Source: Paguma larvata (lineage: Eukaryota; Chordata; Mammalia; Carnivora; Viverridae). Taken from it: a DNA stretch of 64,000 nt. The translations under genes and the position numbers were made by a program. Location of the stretch: assembly GCA_030068075.1 (NCBI GenBank), contig CM057826.1:67553312-67617311 (forward strand), written 5' to 3'. Shown in pieces: positions 11,815 to 21,423 of this stretch (the first letter of the stretch is position 1; each line of letters starts with the position of its first letter). The notes below the pieces were generated by a model that saw nothing but the letters and a program-made list of their open reading frames with translations, was not told the origin of the DNA and did no database searches.

Positions 11815-13062
11815 TTAAATTTAGAGTGTAAATGCCATTTATGTGCTGATAACTTTCAAATTTACTTGACATCTTTTCTCGGCCATCTAATGGGCATCTC
11901 AGACATAGCATATTCAAATCAGTCTCTTCCTGTCTACTACCAAACCATCTTAGTAATTGTAACAATACCTTCCAGGAGCTCAAATCAAAAACCTTAGAAT
12001 CATCCTCGATTATTTTTCTCTCATGCTCCATAATCTATTTGTCAAAAAATTCTGTTGATTCTTTCAAATATATCCAGAATCACATCTTCATACCACCTCC
12101 AGTTGCTATCACTGTGGTCCAAGTCAGATATCGACTGGCTGCATTAATTCAGTATAGCCTCTCTCTGCTTCCTCCTTTGCTTCTGTTATAGACTCACACA
12201 GGAGCTAGAAGATCATTTAAAAATGTAAGTTAGGGGCGCCTGGGTGGCTCAGTCGGTTGGGCGGCCGACTTCAGTTCAGGTCATGATCTCACGGTCTGTG
12301 AGTTCGAGCCCCACGTCGGGCTCTGTGCTGACGGCTCAGAGCCTGGAGCCTGCTTCCGATTCTGTGTCTCCCTCTCTCTCTGCCCTTCCCCTGTTCACGC
12401 TGTGCCTCTATGTCTCTCAAAAATAAATAAACATTAAAAAAAATTTTTTTTAAATGTAAGTTAGATCATGGCGTACTGCTACACCAAACCCTCCAGTGGC
12501 TTCCCAAATTCCTCAGAGCAGCTGAAATCCTTACCTTGTCCTACAAGGTTTCACATAGTCTGCCGTCTTCACTTACCCCTTTGGCTATGTATCCTGTTAG
12601 TTTTCTTTTTGTTCACTCTGCCGCAATACCTCTGGCTCCCCATTCCAAAATGCTCCTCCCGTTCCCGTCCCAGGGCCTTTGCATGAAGTCTGGGCCCAGA
12701 CATCGACATGTTTCCTGTGCTCCTTTGTCTCCTTCAAATCTGTGCTCAGTGATCATTTTTCAATGAGATCATCCTCGACTGCCTATTTAAAATCACACCC
12801 CATCTCCTCTCTTCCCTCTACTATGTTCCATCTGCCTTGCCTTGCTTTATTTTTTTTCTATAGTAATTTTTTTATATGGTACTTTTAACATACTACATAA
12901 TTTACTTGTTTTATTATTCCCCTCACTTCTTTCCAACTGGGAATAAAAGCACCCGATGGACAGGGATTTTTTTGTCTGTTCACTGCTGTATTTTTAGTAA
13001 CTAGGATAGCATCTGGTCCACAATAGGTGCCCAATAAATAGTTATTGGTCATATGAATAATA
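11815..13062 (+). mobile_element. L2 LINE, 3' kilobase, split by a SINE
   Basis: Long L2 copy. Landmarks in order: CTTAGAATCATCCTCGATTA, a 'cacctccagttgctatcactgtggtcc' area, CCCTCCAGTGGCTTCCC, CAGGGCCTTTGCATGAAGTC, TTCACTGCTGTATTTTTAG, then GTGCCCAATAAATAG. The element is about 1.0 kb once the nested SINE is removed. The 60-76 codon frames seen here (12468-12888) are remnants of L2 sequence, not genes. Confidence 0.85.
12234..12451 (+). mobile_element. Can-SINE nested in L2, young
   Basis: Almost consensus felid SINE with intact A-box and B-box regions. Perfect 13-bp duplication AAATGTAAGTTAG at 12221-12233 and 12452-12464. Confidence 0.95.
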
Positions 13063-13077
13063 TCTTCTGCATTCTTT

Positions 13078-13289
13078 TTTTTACCAAATTTTTAATGATT
13101 CTTTATTTTTGAGAGAGGGAGAGACAGAGCATGAGTGGGGGAGGGTAGGGGGAGACACAGAATCTTAAGCAGACTCCAGGCTCCGCAGTGTCAGCACAGA
13201 CCCTGACACGGGACTCAAACCCATGAACTGTGAGGTCATGACCTGAGCTCAAGTCAAACGCTTAACTGACTGAGCCGCCCAGGGGCACT
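13078..13289 (-). mobile_element. Can-SINE
   Basis: Minus-strand insertion just past the L2 3' end. Perfect 15-bp duplication TCTTCTGCATTCTTT at 13063-13077 and 13290-13304. Confidence 0.93.
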
Positions 13290-13384
13290 TCTTCTGCATT
13301 CTTTATTTGAGTGCTTGAAGAGGTTGAGATTTATGAATTAGTTTTACACTTTCAGGCTTTAAATATCAATAGCTCTGCATTAGA

Positions 13385-13550
13385 GAAGTGGTTCCCAATT
13401 CAGGCTGGGATCAGCTGGGTATCTTTTTCAGAAATACTAATGACTTACCCCAAGCCAGTGAATCAGATGGCGAAGGATGGGGCCTCGTTATCAGTATTTT
13501 TTTGAACGTTCCCCATGTGATCCTAGTGTTCAGCCAGGTTAGAGTCAGGT
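13385..13550 (+). mobile_element. MER5-like hAT DNA transposon (MITE)
   Basis: Palindromic layout of the MER5A type: AGAAGTGGTTCCCAATTCAGG, ...AGAAATACTAATGACTTACCCC, ...GGGGCCTCGTTATCAGTATTTTTTT, ...CCCATGTGATCCTAGTG...CAGCCAGGTTAGAG. Non-autonomous and has no coding capacity. Confidence 0.8.
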
Positions 13551-13889
13551 GTTTAGGAGACATTTAAGTAAGGATGCATGAATGAATGAAAATTCACGAT
13601 TATACAGATTTGGGCCAGCTCAAACATTAAGACTGGATGCCAAGTGTTTGGGATGAGAGATTGTTCCTAAGCAGCAAAGCCTGGGAAGGGCTGGTTAAGT
13701 AGGGGGGGTTTGGGAGGGGGAGCGAAGGAGTTGGGAAAGACTAAGAGGGGACTTCCAGGTACTTTTAGCACGAAGGGAAGGTTGTACCCTGTCCCTTGGC
13801 AGCTGCTGCCAATTCTAGGGGCATAGTTATGTTGAAGACTGGTTAATAATTTGTTAGGCAAGTATATTGTATTTCCAATACTCACTAAT

Positions 13890-14480
13890 TTTTATTCTCT
13901 CTAAAGTAATTGAAAAGGCTTTTTGGAGGAGATGAGGTAGGAACTAGGCAGTTGAATAAATGGCAGGGAAGAAGAAGACACACTTCCAAGTTATCTGCGT
14001 AAAAAGAGTGAAGTGAGAGCAATTTTAAAGTAATGAGCACAGCTCTTTAAGTACACTAACAACCTCTCAAAATTTGGGGAAAGAGATTTCAGCGAGCTCA
14101 ACAGATTCAGGAAATGGCAGTAATAGATAATGAAGGGCTTTGATAGGCAAGTTCTGGGAAATATTTTTGTTTCCTAAAAGTTTCAGAGAAGGTGAGAGAT
14201 ATGGTCAAAGTTACTTAAGGAAGATTAATCTGGCTGGTAATGTGCCCAGAAGGAGTTAGAAGGCACAGCTCTGAGAAGCGGTGCAGTAAAGTGTGCTAGA
14301 AAGCAAAACAGGATGTGAATAAAATGGCAAAAAATGTCAGATCTCGTAGGAGAATGGCAGAGTGAAACAGACCTTGGATTCAGAAATAATGCAAAGAGAC
14401 AGCAGCCCCGTGTGATTAAGAAGGCAGTGGATGGAAGGAATACATAGAGAAAGTGTCAGAGAATTAACATGGTAGCTACC
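13890..14480 (-). repeat. L2 fragment, diverged
   Basis: On the plus strand, GGAGATGAGGTAGGAACTAG, GGTCAAAGTTACTTAAGGAAG, ATTAATCTGGCTGGTAATGTG and GGAGTTAGAAGGCACAG follow the reverse complement of the internal L2 3' region. Divergence is high and the ends are uncertain. Confidence 0.5.
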
Positions 14481-16640
14481 ATGGATGTGACAGCATTCAA
14501 CACCCTGAACGTCCTGTTTTCATGGTTAGATTTAGAAATTTTTACCATCTATGCCAGGATCTCAGGCTGTTTAAAAGCTTTCAGTTATACCCTGAGTTTC
14601 TAGGTCTATGAGGTGCTGGGAAGGTTTCACCTGATGTCCTAAATGTAACTTATCTAACTTTTAGAACCGTTTCTATACTTGAGTGCAAGCCTTAACCAAG
14701 CTGAGATTCAAACCTAGTTGATGAACAGAGGGATGCCCCTCATTCTCTCTTGTCCAGCCAAGTCCTCTAAATGTAGATATCAGACCCTGTCAAGATGTAG
14801 AAGCCGTCCTATGCTCAGAGACAGAAATTCCCTCTCTGCCCCTTTCCTTTCCATTCGCAGCAGTCCTAATTTCTTCACACACCCCTCTTCTTCCTGTTTT
14901 TCCCATGCAAGACCCGTGCTACAACTCCTTTCTTTAATTTCTTGTGTCTCCCTCCCTGGCCCTAATATGAGACTCTTCCCCAGAGAAACTGCCTTTCTCT
15001 GACCCTTCTGTCTCCCTGTGCCTCTGCTGTCTCCCATGACCTCTTGGCAGATGAGTGTGCGATGCTGATCTGCAGACCCAGTAACCCTGGTATCAGCACG
15101 GCAGCCCGTCTTAACCCTTGACTTTGCTTCCTAAAGATGATAACTGATTGCTTTGAAACCCAGTCCCACTAAAACCAACATTTGCAGGGCTGGTAAGAAG
15201 TAATTTAGTACTGGCTGGCATTTGAACATATTTAACTCTGCGGAAGTCTTTATTCTTTTTAAAAATTATCACCTCCAACTGGCTTCATCTAAATTATCTT
15301 TGTTAGCCTGAATTGGTGGAGCATCCCTGCTTGTCTCCGCCAAGATCCTCTGAGTCCTCTAGTGTTGGTTCATCCACCACAGTCAATCTGCACAATTGAG
15401 GTTTTTGTTTAATTTTTTACTTTTCCAGAGTCTTACAAGAACTTGGAAGCCATTTGAGGTCTTTTTATAAACCTTTAAGACTGTGTTTCCTAGGTAACAT
15501 TTTAGTGTCTCATTTTATACTTAAGCACATACATGACCATACCAATCGTTGACTAATTTTAGTCTTTAACCTGAATTAGTTACAAATAATATTTTTTTCT
15601 CAATAAAAGCAGAATTAAACTGAAAGTTGATTACGTATAGTCTACATTCTGACTTGGGCTTCTCTTAAAATACCTTACTAGATGTTTAAGAGTTGGAGTG
15701 AAGCATCTAGAAGATCTTGGTTGTAAACTTTGTTTATTCAGATCCTCTATGATTTGTATAACCCGACTACCAGTGAATTTATAAGGAAAGTAAGTTTAAT
15801 TAAAATGTCAGTTTCCTAAATGTAATTATTTGTTTCACACTATGAAGGATTATTTTAGGTAGCTTTTTATGAAACACTGGAGGGCACTATTATGAAATTC
15901 CCATAGCAAGGGAAGGAATGTGATGAATTTGATAGAGCTGTTTGTGGAGTTTTCAATAAAAAGTGCTCAGTCTTGTAATAATGCTGGTTTCCATGAATTA
16001 GCCTCCTGAAACTGCCTTTGGATACTGTCGTATTTCATGCTGAACTGGCCAAAATGGTCAGAAGGAAGGCCACGTGAGCATAGTCGATGACTGTCAGCTC
16101 ATAATAAAATGAGCCTTAATTGAATTTGAGAGTAAAACGCTCTTTCAGGATCTCAGAGTGCTGCGTGTGAGAGCCAAAGTAAACTTTTCCTTGTGTATGA
16201 GTTTGAACTCCATTGTAAGAGTAAGAAATGTTCCATTTATGGACAATAAATAAACAGGGCAGCATCAGCCACAGGTGGGCCAGTGTCATCATCTGACCTG
16301 CCCCGCACTGAGGAGTGGGCCTGGATGCAGGATTTATAAAAGTTAAAGAGTCAGTCAACAAAATCAGAGGTTTTATTACATATAGATAGTTTTTGGAATT
16401 GTTACTTCTTATTGTTCCATTAATTTTAGAAGATATCTTTGGATTTTAAGTCTATAAAATAATTTAGATTTGCTAAAATCTCTCTCCCTATTATCTGTTC
16501 TTTAATAAGTTCTTCAAACCTGTTTGGTCCTCAGTTACCTTTCCTAATGTGAGGGAACTGAACTGCACATACAACTTTAAATTTTCTTCTCTGTGCAACT
16601 TTATTACAGCCTTCTTCTATGTCCTGGTTGTTGAAGTGAT
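14481..16640. other. Unannotated intron
   Basis: No gene or repeat recognised. 14718-15040 is pyrimidine-rich, which explains the overlapping 94- and 85-codon frames on opposite strands. 15400-15990 is AT-rich. Confidence 0.4.
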
Positions 16641-16649
16641 TTTTCTTTT

Positions 16650-16748
16650 TTATCTTGGTCAAATGTACCTAACATACATAGTTTACCTTTTAAACCATTT
16701 TTAAGTGTACACTTCAGTGGTACCAAGTACATTCACATTATTGTGATA
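16650..16748 (-). repeat. L1 3' untranslated fragment
   Basis: CCTTTTAAACCATTTTTAAG, TGTACACTTCAGTGG and AAGTACATTCACATTATTGTG are the reverse complement of the standard old-L1 3' end (cactgaactgtacacttaaaaatgg). Confidence 0.7.
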
Positions 16749-17209
16749 AAGATAATTTACAGTGAGGGAACCTAAGAGATATGTAAGAATTCACATAGAA
16801 ACTTTGTCTCAGAAGCTGTGCTAGACCCCTAAATATACATGTGTAGGAAATATTTATGTGGCTGGGTAAAATTTTTATGAATTTACGTCTTCCAAGTGAC
16901 TATAATAAAGAATAATTGGAAAATAAAGTGGTGCCGTATACATGGCTATATTTAATAGTTCACGTACACATACAGTTACACATAGCAAAATTCATCCTTA
17001 ACCCTCATAGGTTTGATAGTCATGCTTCAGAGTATTTTCTAGCATCTCTATGGGTCTGTTTTATGTATTTCTGATTTTGCTATGGTACAGATATGTCAGG
17101 ACATAGGCCCAGCAAGCCATCAGCACCTTCAACTCAAAAAGGCTATTTGTTTCTTTATGCACGTCCAGAACAGTATATCCCTAACAATAATACAGACTTT
17201 TGCGTGGTC

Positions 17210-18115
17210 AGACTTAAAGGAACTAGAAAAAGAACAAAGTTCAAAGGTAGTAGAAAGAAGAAAATAATAAAGATTAGAGCAGAGATAAATGAAATAGAGA
17301 TTTTTTTAAAAAAAGAAAATATCCGTGAAACCAATATCTAGTTCATCGAAAAGATAAACACAATCGATAAAGTTTTGGTCAGCTCATCAAGAAAAAAAGA
17401 GAGGGCTCAAATAATATCAGAAACGAAGAAGGAAAAATAACTGACACTATAGAAATATAAAGGAATATAAGAGAATATTATAAAAAACTATATGCTAACA
17501 GACAGACAGCCTAGAAGAAATGGATAAATTCCTGGAAACATACAATCTAAAACTGAATCAGGAAGAAGTAGAAAATCTGAACAGAGTGATTACTAGTAAT
17601 GAAATTGAGTCAATAATCAAAAAAATCCCAACAAATAAAAGTCCAGGACAAGGTGGTGTCACAGGTAAATTCTACCAAACATTTAAAGAGATCTTACCAT
17701 TTGTGACAGCATGGATGGACCTTCACTTATGCTAATAAGTGAAATTAGTCAGAGAAAGACAAATACCATCTGAATCTAAAAAACAAAACAAATGAACAAA
17801 CAAAATCAGACTCTTAAATACAGAGAACAAACAGTGGTTGGCAAAGGGAAATTGGGTGTGTGTGGGGGGTGGTGGCAATAGGGGAAATAGATGAAGCAGA
17901 CTAAGAGGTGCAAACTTTCACATATAAAATAAATAAGCCGTGGAGATGAAAAGTCAGGGAATATAGTCGAAAATATTGTAATAACATTGTATGGTGACAG
18001 ACGGTGACTATACTTTTGTGGTGAACCTTGAGTAATTTCTAGAATTGTCGAATCAGTATGTTCGACACCTGAAACTAATGAAATATTGTATGTTAATTAT
18101 AATTCAGTTTAAAAA
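17210..18115 (+). mobile_element. Carnivore L1 with an internal deletion
   Basis: From 17210 the sequence follows ORF2 just upstream of and into the reverse-transcriptase domain: LKELEKEQ, then [22 protein letters not shown] and [18 protein letters not shown]. At about 17698 it jumps to the ORF2 end and 3' untranslated region (ATGGATGGACCTTCACTTAT, GAAATTAGTCAGAGAAAGAC, CACCTGAAACTAATGAAATA). About 3 kb of ORF2, including the YADD catalytic region, is absent. Frames are broken and the copy is inactive. Confidence 0.85.
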
Positions 18116-18450
18116 CACAATAACATCCTGTAAAGAAAACCAAAAATAATGTGATTTAAGAAAATGGTGATTTTGTATAGGAAATACAGGTATAGGATAC
18201 CTTACTAAGAGGAGCTTTGATAAGAAGAGTGTCAAATTTAGCAGTGACTGATCCTTGATATGTACAAGTTCATCTCTGCTGAATCATGAACAAGAGAACT
18301 TGACCAATGAAACAATTAGCCACTTTTTTTAGTCCCAGTACAAATTCTTGTGAAAAATAAATAATAAAGAAAGAAAAACAAAGTAAAATTCAAAGAAAGT
18401 AAGACAGGTCCTTACATATATATATATAGAGGAAACATTTGACTGTTTAC
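18116..18450. other. Unannotated intron
   Basis: A-rich sequence with a (TA)7 run at about 18417-18429. Nothing else recognised. Confidence 0.4.
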
Positions 18451-18465
18451 AAAATACAAATTGAG

Positions 18466-18660
18466 GGGTCACCTGGATGGCTCAGTTGGTAGAGTATCCG
18501 ACTTCAGGTCATGACCTCGTGGTTCATGAGTTTGAGCCCTATATTGGTCTCACTGCTGTCAGTCTGTCAGTGCAGAGCATGGTTCAGATCCTCTGTACTC
18601 CCCTCTTTCTTCCTTCTCTTGCTTGCGCTCTCTCTGTCTCAAAAAATAAAACATTAAAAA
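18466..18660 (+). mobile_element. Can-SINE
   Basis: Slightly shortened copy with a deletion in the A-box area. Perfect 15-bp duplication AAAATACAAATTGAG at 18451-18465 and 18661-18675. Confidence 0.92.
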
Positions 18661-18675
18661 AAAATACAAATTGAG

Positions 18676-19352
18676 TAAAAACCAGGTACTGTGCAAACAT
18701 TTTCATGAAGCAATTCCAATAAACTCGTCTTTCCATGAGTGAGGATTGGTTTGAGAAGTTTAGCAAGACCTCCCCGCCACTGCAGTGTATCTAACAGGAG
18801 TGGCCACATCAGAGTTGCCTGTTTTCCCAGGAAATACCTTCTTAGCCACTGAAGATATACCTTGAGGAAAAGGCTGAATGGACCAATCATTTCCTTCTAT
18901 GCCTTTGTGAGCATATGCATTGGAAGGAGGGCAGTGGGGCTCAGGGTTTAAAGTGGTTAAGAATATTACCCTTGTCCTAAGAGAAACTTGGCTTCTCTTC
19001 GAAAATACAGAGACCCCTGCAGCTGTTCTGTGTTAATTTTCTTTTGCTGCATAACAAATTAACACCAATTTAGAACCTAAAACAGTGAGACTTTGAGACT
19101 TGTGCCATTTGGTGTTTGTTGTCTCCCTTTTTATTGCCATCTTCTATACTCTTGGTGCCTCCTGCTCCTTCATGAAGGATGTTGGCACTTGACTTACAAC
19201 CTTCCATTTTGTTCTGTGCCCAACTGCTACTCCGAATGACTTCATTTTTTGTGCCCACCACACAGAGATATGTCAGGAAGAAAACGTAGTAAGAAACATA
19301 TGAATTAGCCCTTTGGTTCTTTATTAGAATTTTAGTGATATCAGAAAGACTA
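18676..19352. other. Unannotated intron
   Basis: No gene or repeat recognised. A 105-codon minus-strand frame (19070-19387) runs into the next SINE and is taken as chance. Confidence 0.4.
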
Positions 19353-19362
19353 TAAAAACTTT

Positions 19363-19533
19363 GGAGATGCCTGCATGGCTTGGTCAATTGAGCGTCTGAT
19401 TTTTGATTTCAACTCAGGTCATGATTTGAGCCCCATATTGGGCTCTGCACTGACAGCATGGAGCCTATTTGGGATTGTGTCTCCTTCTGTCTTTGGTCCT
19501 CCCCACTTCTCAAAAATTGATAAACATTTTTTT
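19363..19533 (+). mobile_element. Can-SINE, deleted
   Basis: Diverged copy lacking part of the B-box and CT-rich regions. TAAAAACTT flanks it at 19353-19361 and 19534-19542. Confidence 0.85.
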
Positions 19534-19542
19534 TAAAAACTT

Positions 19543-19959
19543 ACAAAACCGTATTTAGCTGTTTAGTTTGTATTTGTATATATTTACTTCCAAAATTTTT
19601 GATCATTGTTGTTTTATTTAATGCCAGTGTACCTTATTTATGATAAGACGTAAAAGGTAAGGATTGGAAGTCATGTTTGGGGCAGAACATTAGAGCCCGA
19701 GCAGCTCATCTCTGGGCCCTGGGCTTGGTATTGATTCCAGTCATCAGAGAGATGAATGAGGAGAACCTTGGGGAAGGGGAGACAGGGAGGCTTCCTTGAT
19801 TCTGACTGGTCAGCTGCTGGAGGTACTGAAGTGGTCAGAGCAGTCTGTTTTATTTTAACAAAGTGAGCGCATTCCCTGTGTGCTTTGGTTGCGAAGCACT
19901 GATCATATTCTGTTGTTGGTAAAGTTTGAGACCATGATAACTTGAGTAGGAACTTTATT
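19543..19959. other. Unannotated intron
   Basis: Single-copy sequence, no feature recognised. Confidence 0.4.
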
Positions 19960-19973
19960 AGAACTCACTTCTT

Positions 19974-20197
19974 TCTTTCTTGCTCTCTTTCTTTTTTATA
20001 AATGTTTATTTATTTCAAGAGTAAGAGAGAATGGGAGTGGAGGGAGGGGTAGAGAGAGGGAGAGAGAGAATTCCAAACAAGTTCCTCTCTGCCAGCGCAG
20101 AGCCTGATGTGGGGCTCAAACCCATGAACTGTGAGATGATGACCTGAGCAAAAACCAAGCATCAGACACTTAACCAACTGAGCTACCCAGACGCCCC
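19974..20197 (-). mobile_element. Can-SINE
   Basis: Minus-strand copy with (GA)n block and GAGCTACCCAGACGCCCC head. Imperfect 14-bp duplication (19960-19973, 20198-20211, 12 matches). Confidence 0.88.
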
Positions 20198-20531
20198 AGA
20201 ATCTACTTCTTCTTTCCTGGTCCTAACTCCATTCTGGAATGTTGTCCTGAGTCTCACATTGGATTGGTGGCTTCTCTGAGTATCTGACCCTATAGGCTAA
20301 TTATAGAGACATTTTCCTAAATCTTTTTATGAATCTTCAGAATTCAGCTTTTAGTATACAGAAGCTTGCTGTCTCAATTAGAAAGAATGTACCTACTGTT
20401 GTAGACATTTTCTTATTTCCTCTCTCTTAGCTATCTCTGTTTCTTCAGTTCTGCAGCATTGATCAGGGAAGACAAGAAACTTCAGGAAAGGGGGAGAGAA
20501 AATGGAGAACTGGGAAAGGAGACACCTGGAG
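20198..20531. other. Unannotated intron
   Basis: No feature recognised. Confidence 0.4.
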
Positions 20532-20548
20532 AAAAATCTTTACTTCTT

Positions 20549-20765
20549 TTTTTTAAGTATTTTTTAACGTTTATTCATTTTTTGAGAGACAGAGAGAGAG
20601 ACAGTGCTTGAGCAGGGTAGGGACAGAGAGAGAGGGGGACACAGAATCCAAAGAAGGCTCCAGGCTGCTGTCAGCCAGAACCTGACGTGGGGCTCAAACG
20701 AACTTTGAGGGCATGACCTGGGCCGAAGTCAGATGCTCAACCGACTGAGCCACCCACATGCCCCA
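20549..20765 (-). mobile_element. Can-SINE
   Basis: Perfect 17-bp duplication AAAAATCTTTACTTCTT at 20532-20548 and 20766-20782. A small deletion removes part of the B-box area. Confidence 0.93.
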
Positions 20766-21250
20766 AAAAATCTTTACTTCTTAAACAACATTTTATATTG
20801 CTTTCCACATGGTGAAACACACCACACATAATAATTCTATTTGAGAACATTGACAAAATATCAACAGAGTTGAATTAAACACTTACTCATATCTCATCTT
20901 TAAAAAGTGAAAAAACCTATCTAAAAGTGGTGTTACAATCATGAAGATAAATATCTGAAATCGAACAGTGTTAGAATAATCTCACCAAACTGTAGGTACT
21001 TAAGGTGACATGTTTAACAGCTTCCCCACCTGTTAGGTTACTTTTTGATTTTTATGAAACATCAATAAAATCTGTTAGATTTTAGTATTTATTGCCCTTC
21101 ATAGATTTCTCCATTCATTTCTAATTTAGTATGTAAAATATTATATGAGTGAGTTTAATTTGATTAGACTATTATCTATTTTCAGTATTGTACAGTGACA
21201 CTCTAACTAAAACTATATAACTTTTGAGAATCAATATAGCGTTTACATTT

Positions 21251-21286
21251 CTCATCTTTCATTTATTTTTTCTTTTATCTCATTAG
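21251..21286 (+). promoter_or_regulatory. FBXL17: 3' splice site of the FBXL17 exon
   Basis: A strongly pyrimidine-rich tract ends in CATTAG. A CTCAT at 21251-21255 fits the mammalian branch-point consensus, with the adenosine about 32 nt before the AG. There is no other AG between the tract and the exon, so the boundary is unambiguous. Confidence 0.85.
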
Positions 21287-21417
21287 CTACGAAATCTTTC
21301 CAGCTTGGACCTACGTCATATCACTGAACTGGATAATGAAACCGTGATGGAAATTGTCAAGAGGTGCAAAAATCTTAGCTCTCTCAATCTCTGTCTGAAC
21401 TGGATCATAAATGACAG
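21287..21417 (+). CDS. FBXL17: FBXL17 internal coding exon (leucine-rich repeats)
   Basis: Exon of F-box/LRR protein 17, which binds SKP1-CUL1 through its F-box and uses its LRR domain to select substrates. Published work gives it a role in quality control of wrongly paired BTB-domain dimers. The 131 nt run in phase 0 and give 43 codons plus two bases (AG) of a split Arg codon. The translation begins LRNLSSLDLRHITELDNETV and ends NLCLNWIIND(R). Two LRR units are visible, each starting NLSSL-x-L, joined by a helix (ETVMEIVKRC). The open frame is bounded by a pyrimidine tract with CATTAG and by CAG|GTAACC. The exon is far too short for an ORF scan based on ATG. FBXL17 is known for very long introns, which fits its isolation here. 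Identity rests on recalled protein similarity. The match is specific to FBXL17, not to LRR proteins in general. Confidence 0.92.
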
Positions 21418-21423
21418 GTAACC
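21418..21423 (+). promoter_or_regulatory. FBXL17: 5' splice site of the FBXL17 exon (GTAACC)
   Basis: The exon ends CAG and the intron starts GTAACC. Positions -3 to +4 match consensus, but +5 is C rather than the usual G. This makes it a weaker donor than average, partly offset by the full CAG on the exon side. Confidence 0.85.

Larger units (their letters stand above)
1..21286 (+). other. FBXL17: FBXL17 intron upstream of the exon (partial)
   Basis: Intron sequence inferred from the single exon at its 3' end; its 5' end lies outside the window. No other FBXL17 exon was recognised on either strand. It is dominated by SINE, L1 and L2 debris listed separately. Unlisted parts are AT-rich single-copy DNA. 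Confidence 0.8.

Noticed and set aside
12244..12426. tRNA-like head with A and B boxes in the SINEs, possible tRNA genes
   Set aside because: They lack a complete cloverleaf and 3' acceptor pairing, and every copy continues into a SINE body with tail and target duplication.
12468..12888. Overlapping 69-76 codon frames, possible small proteins
   Set aside because: The whole stretch follows the L2 3' kilobase; frames are by-products.
14718..15037. 94- and 85-codon frames on opposite strands
   Set aside because: Both arise from one pyrimidine-rich stretch poor in stop codons; no domain or homologue recognised.
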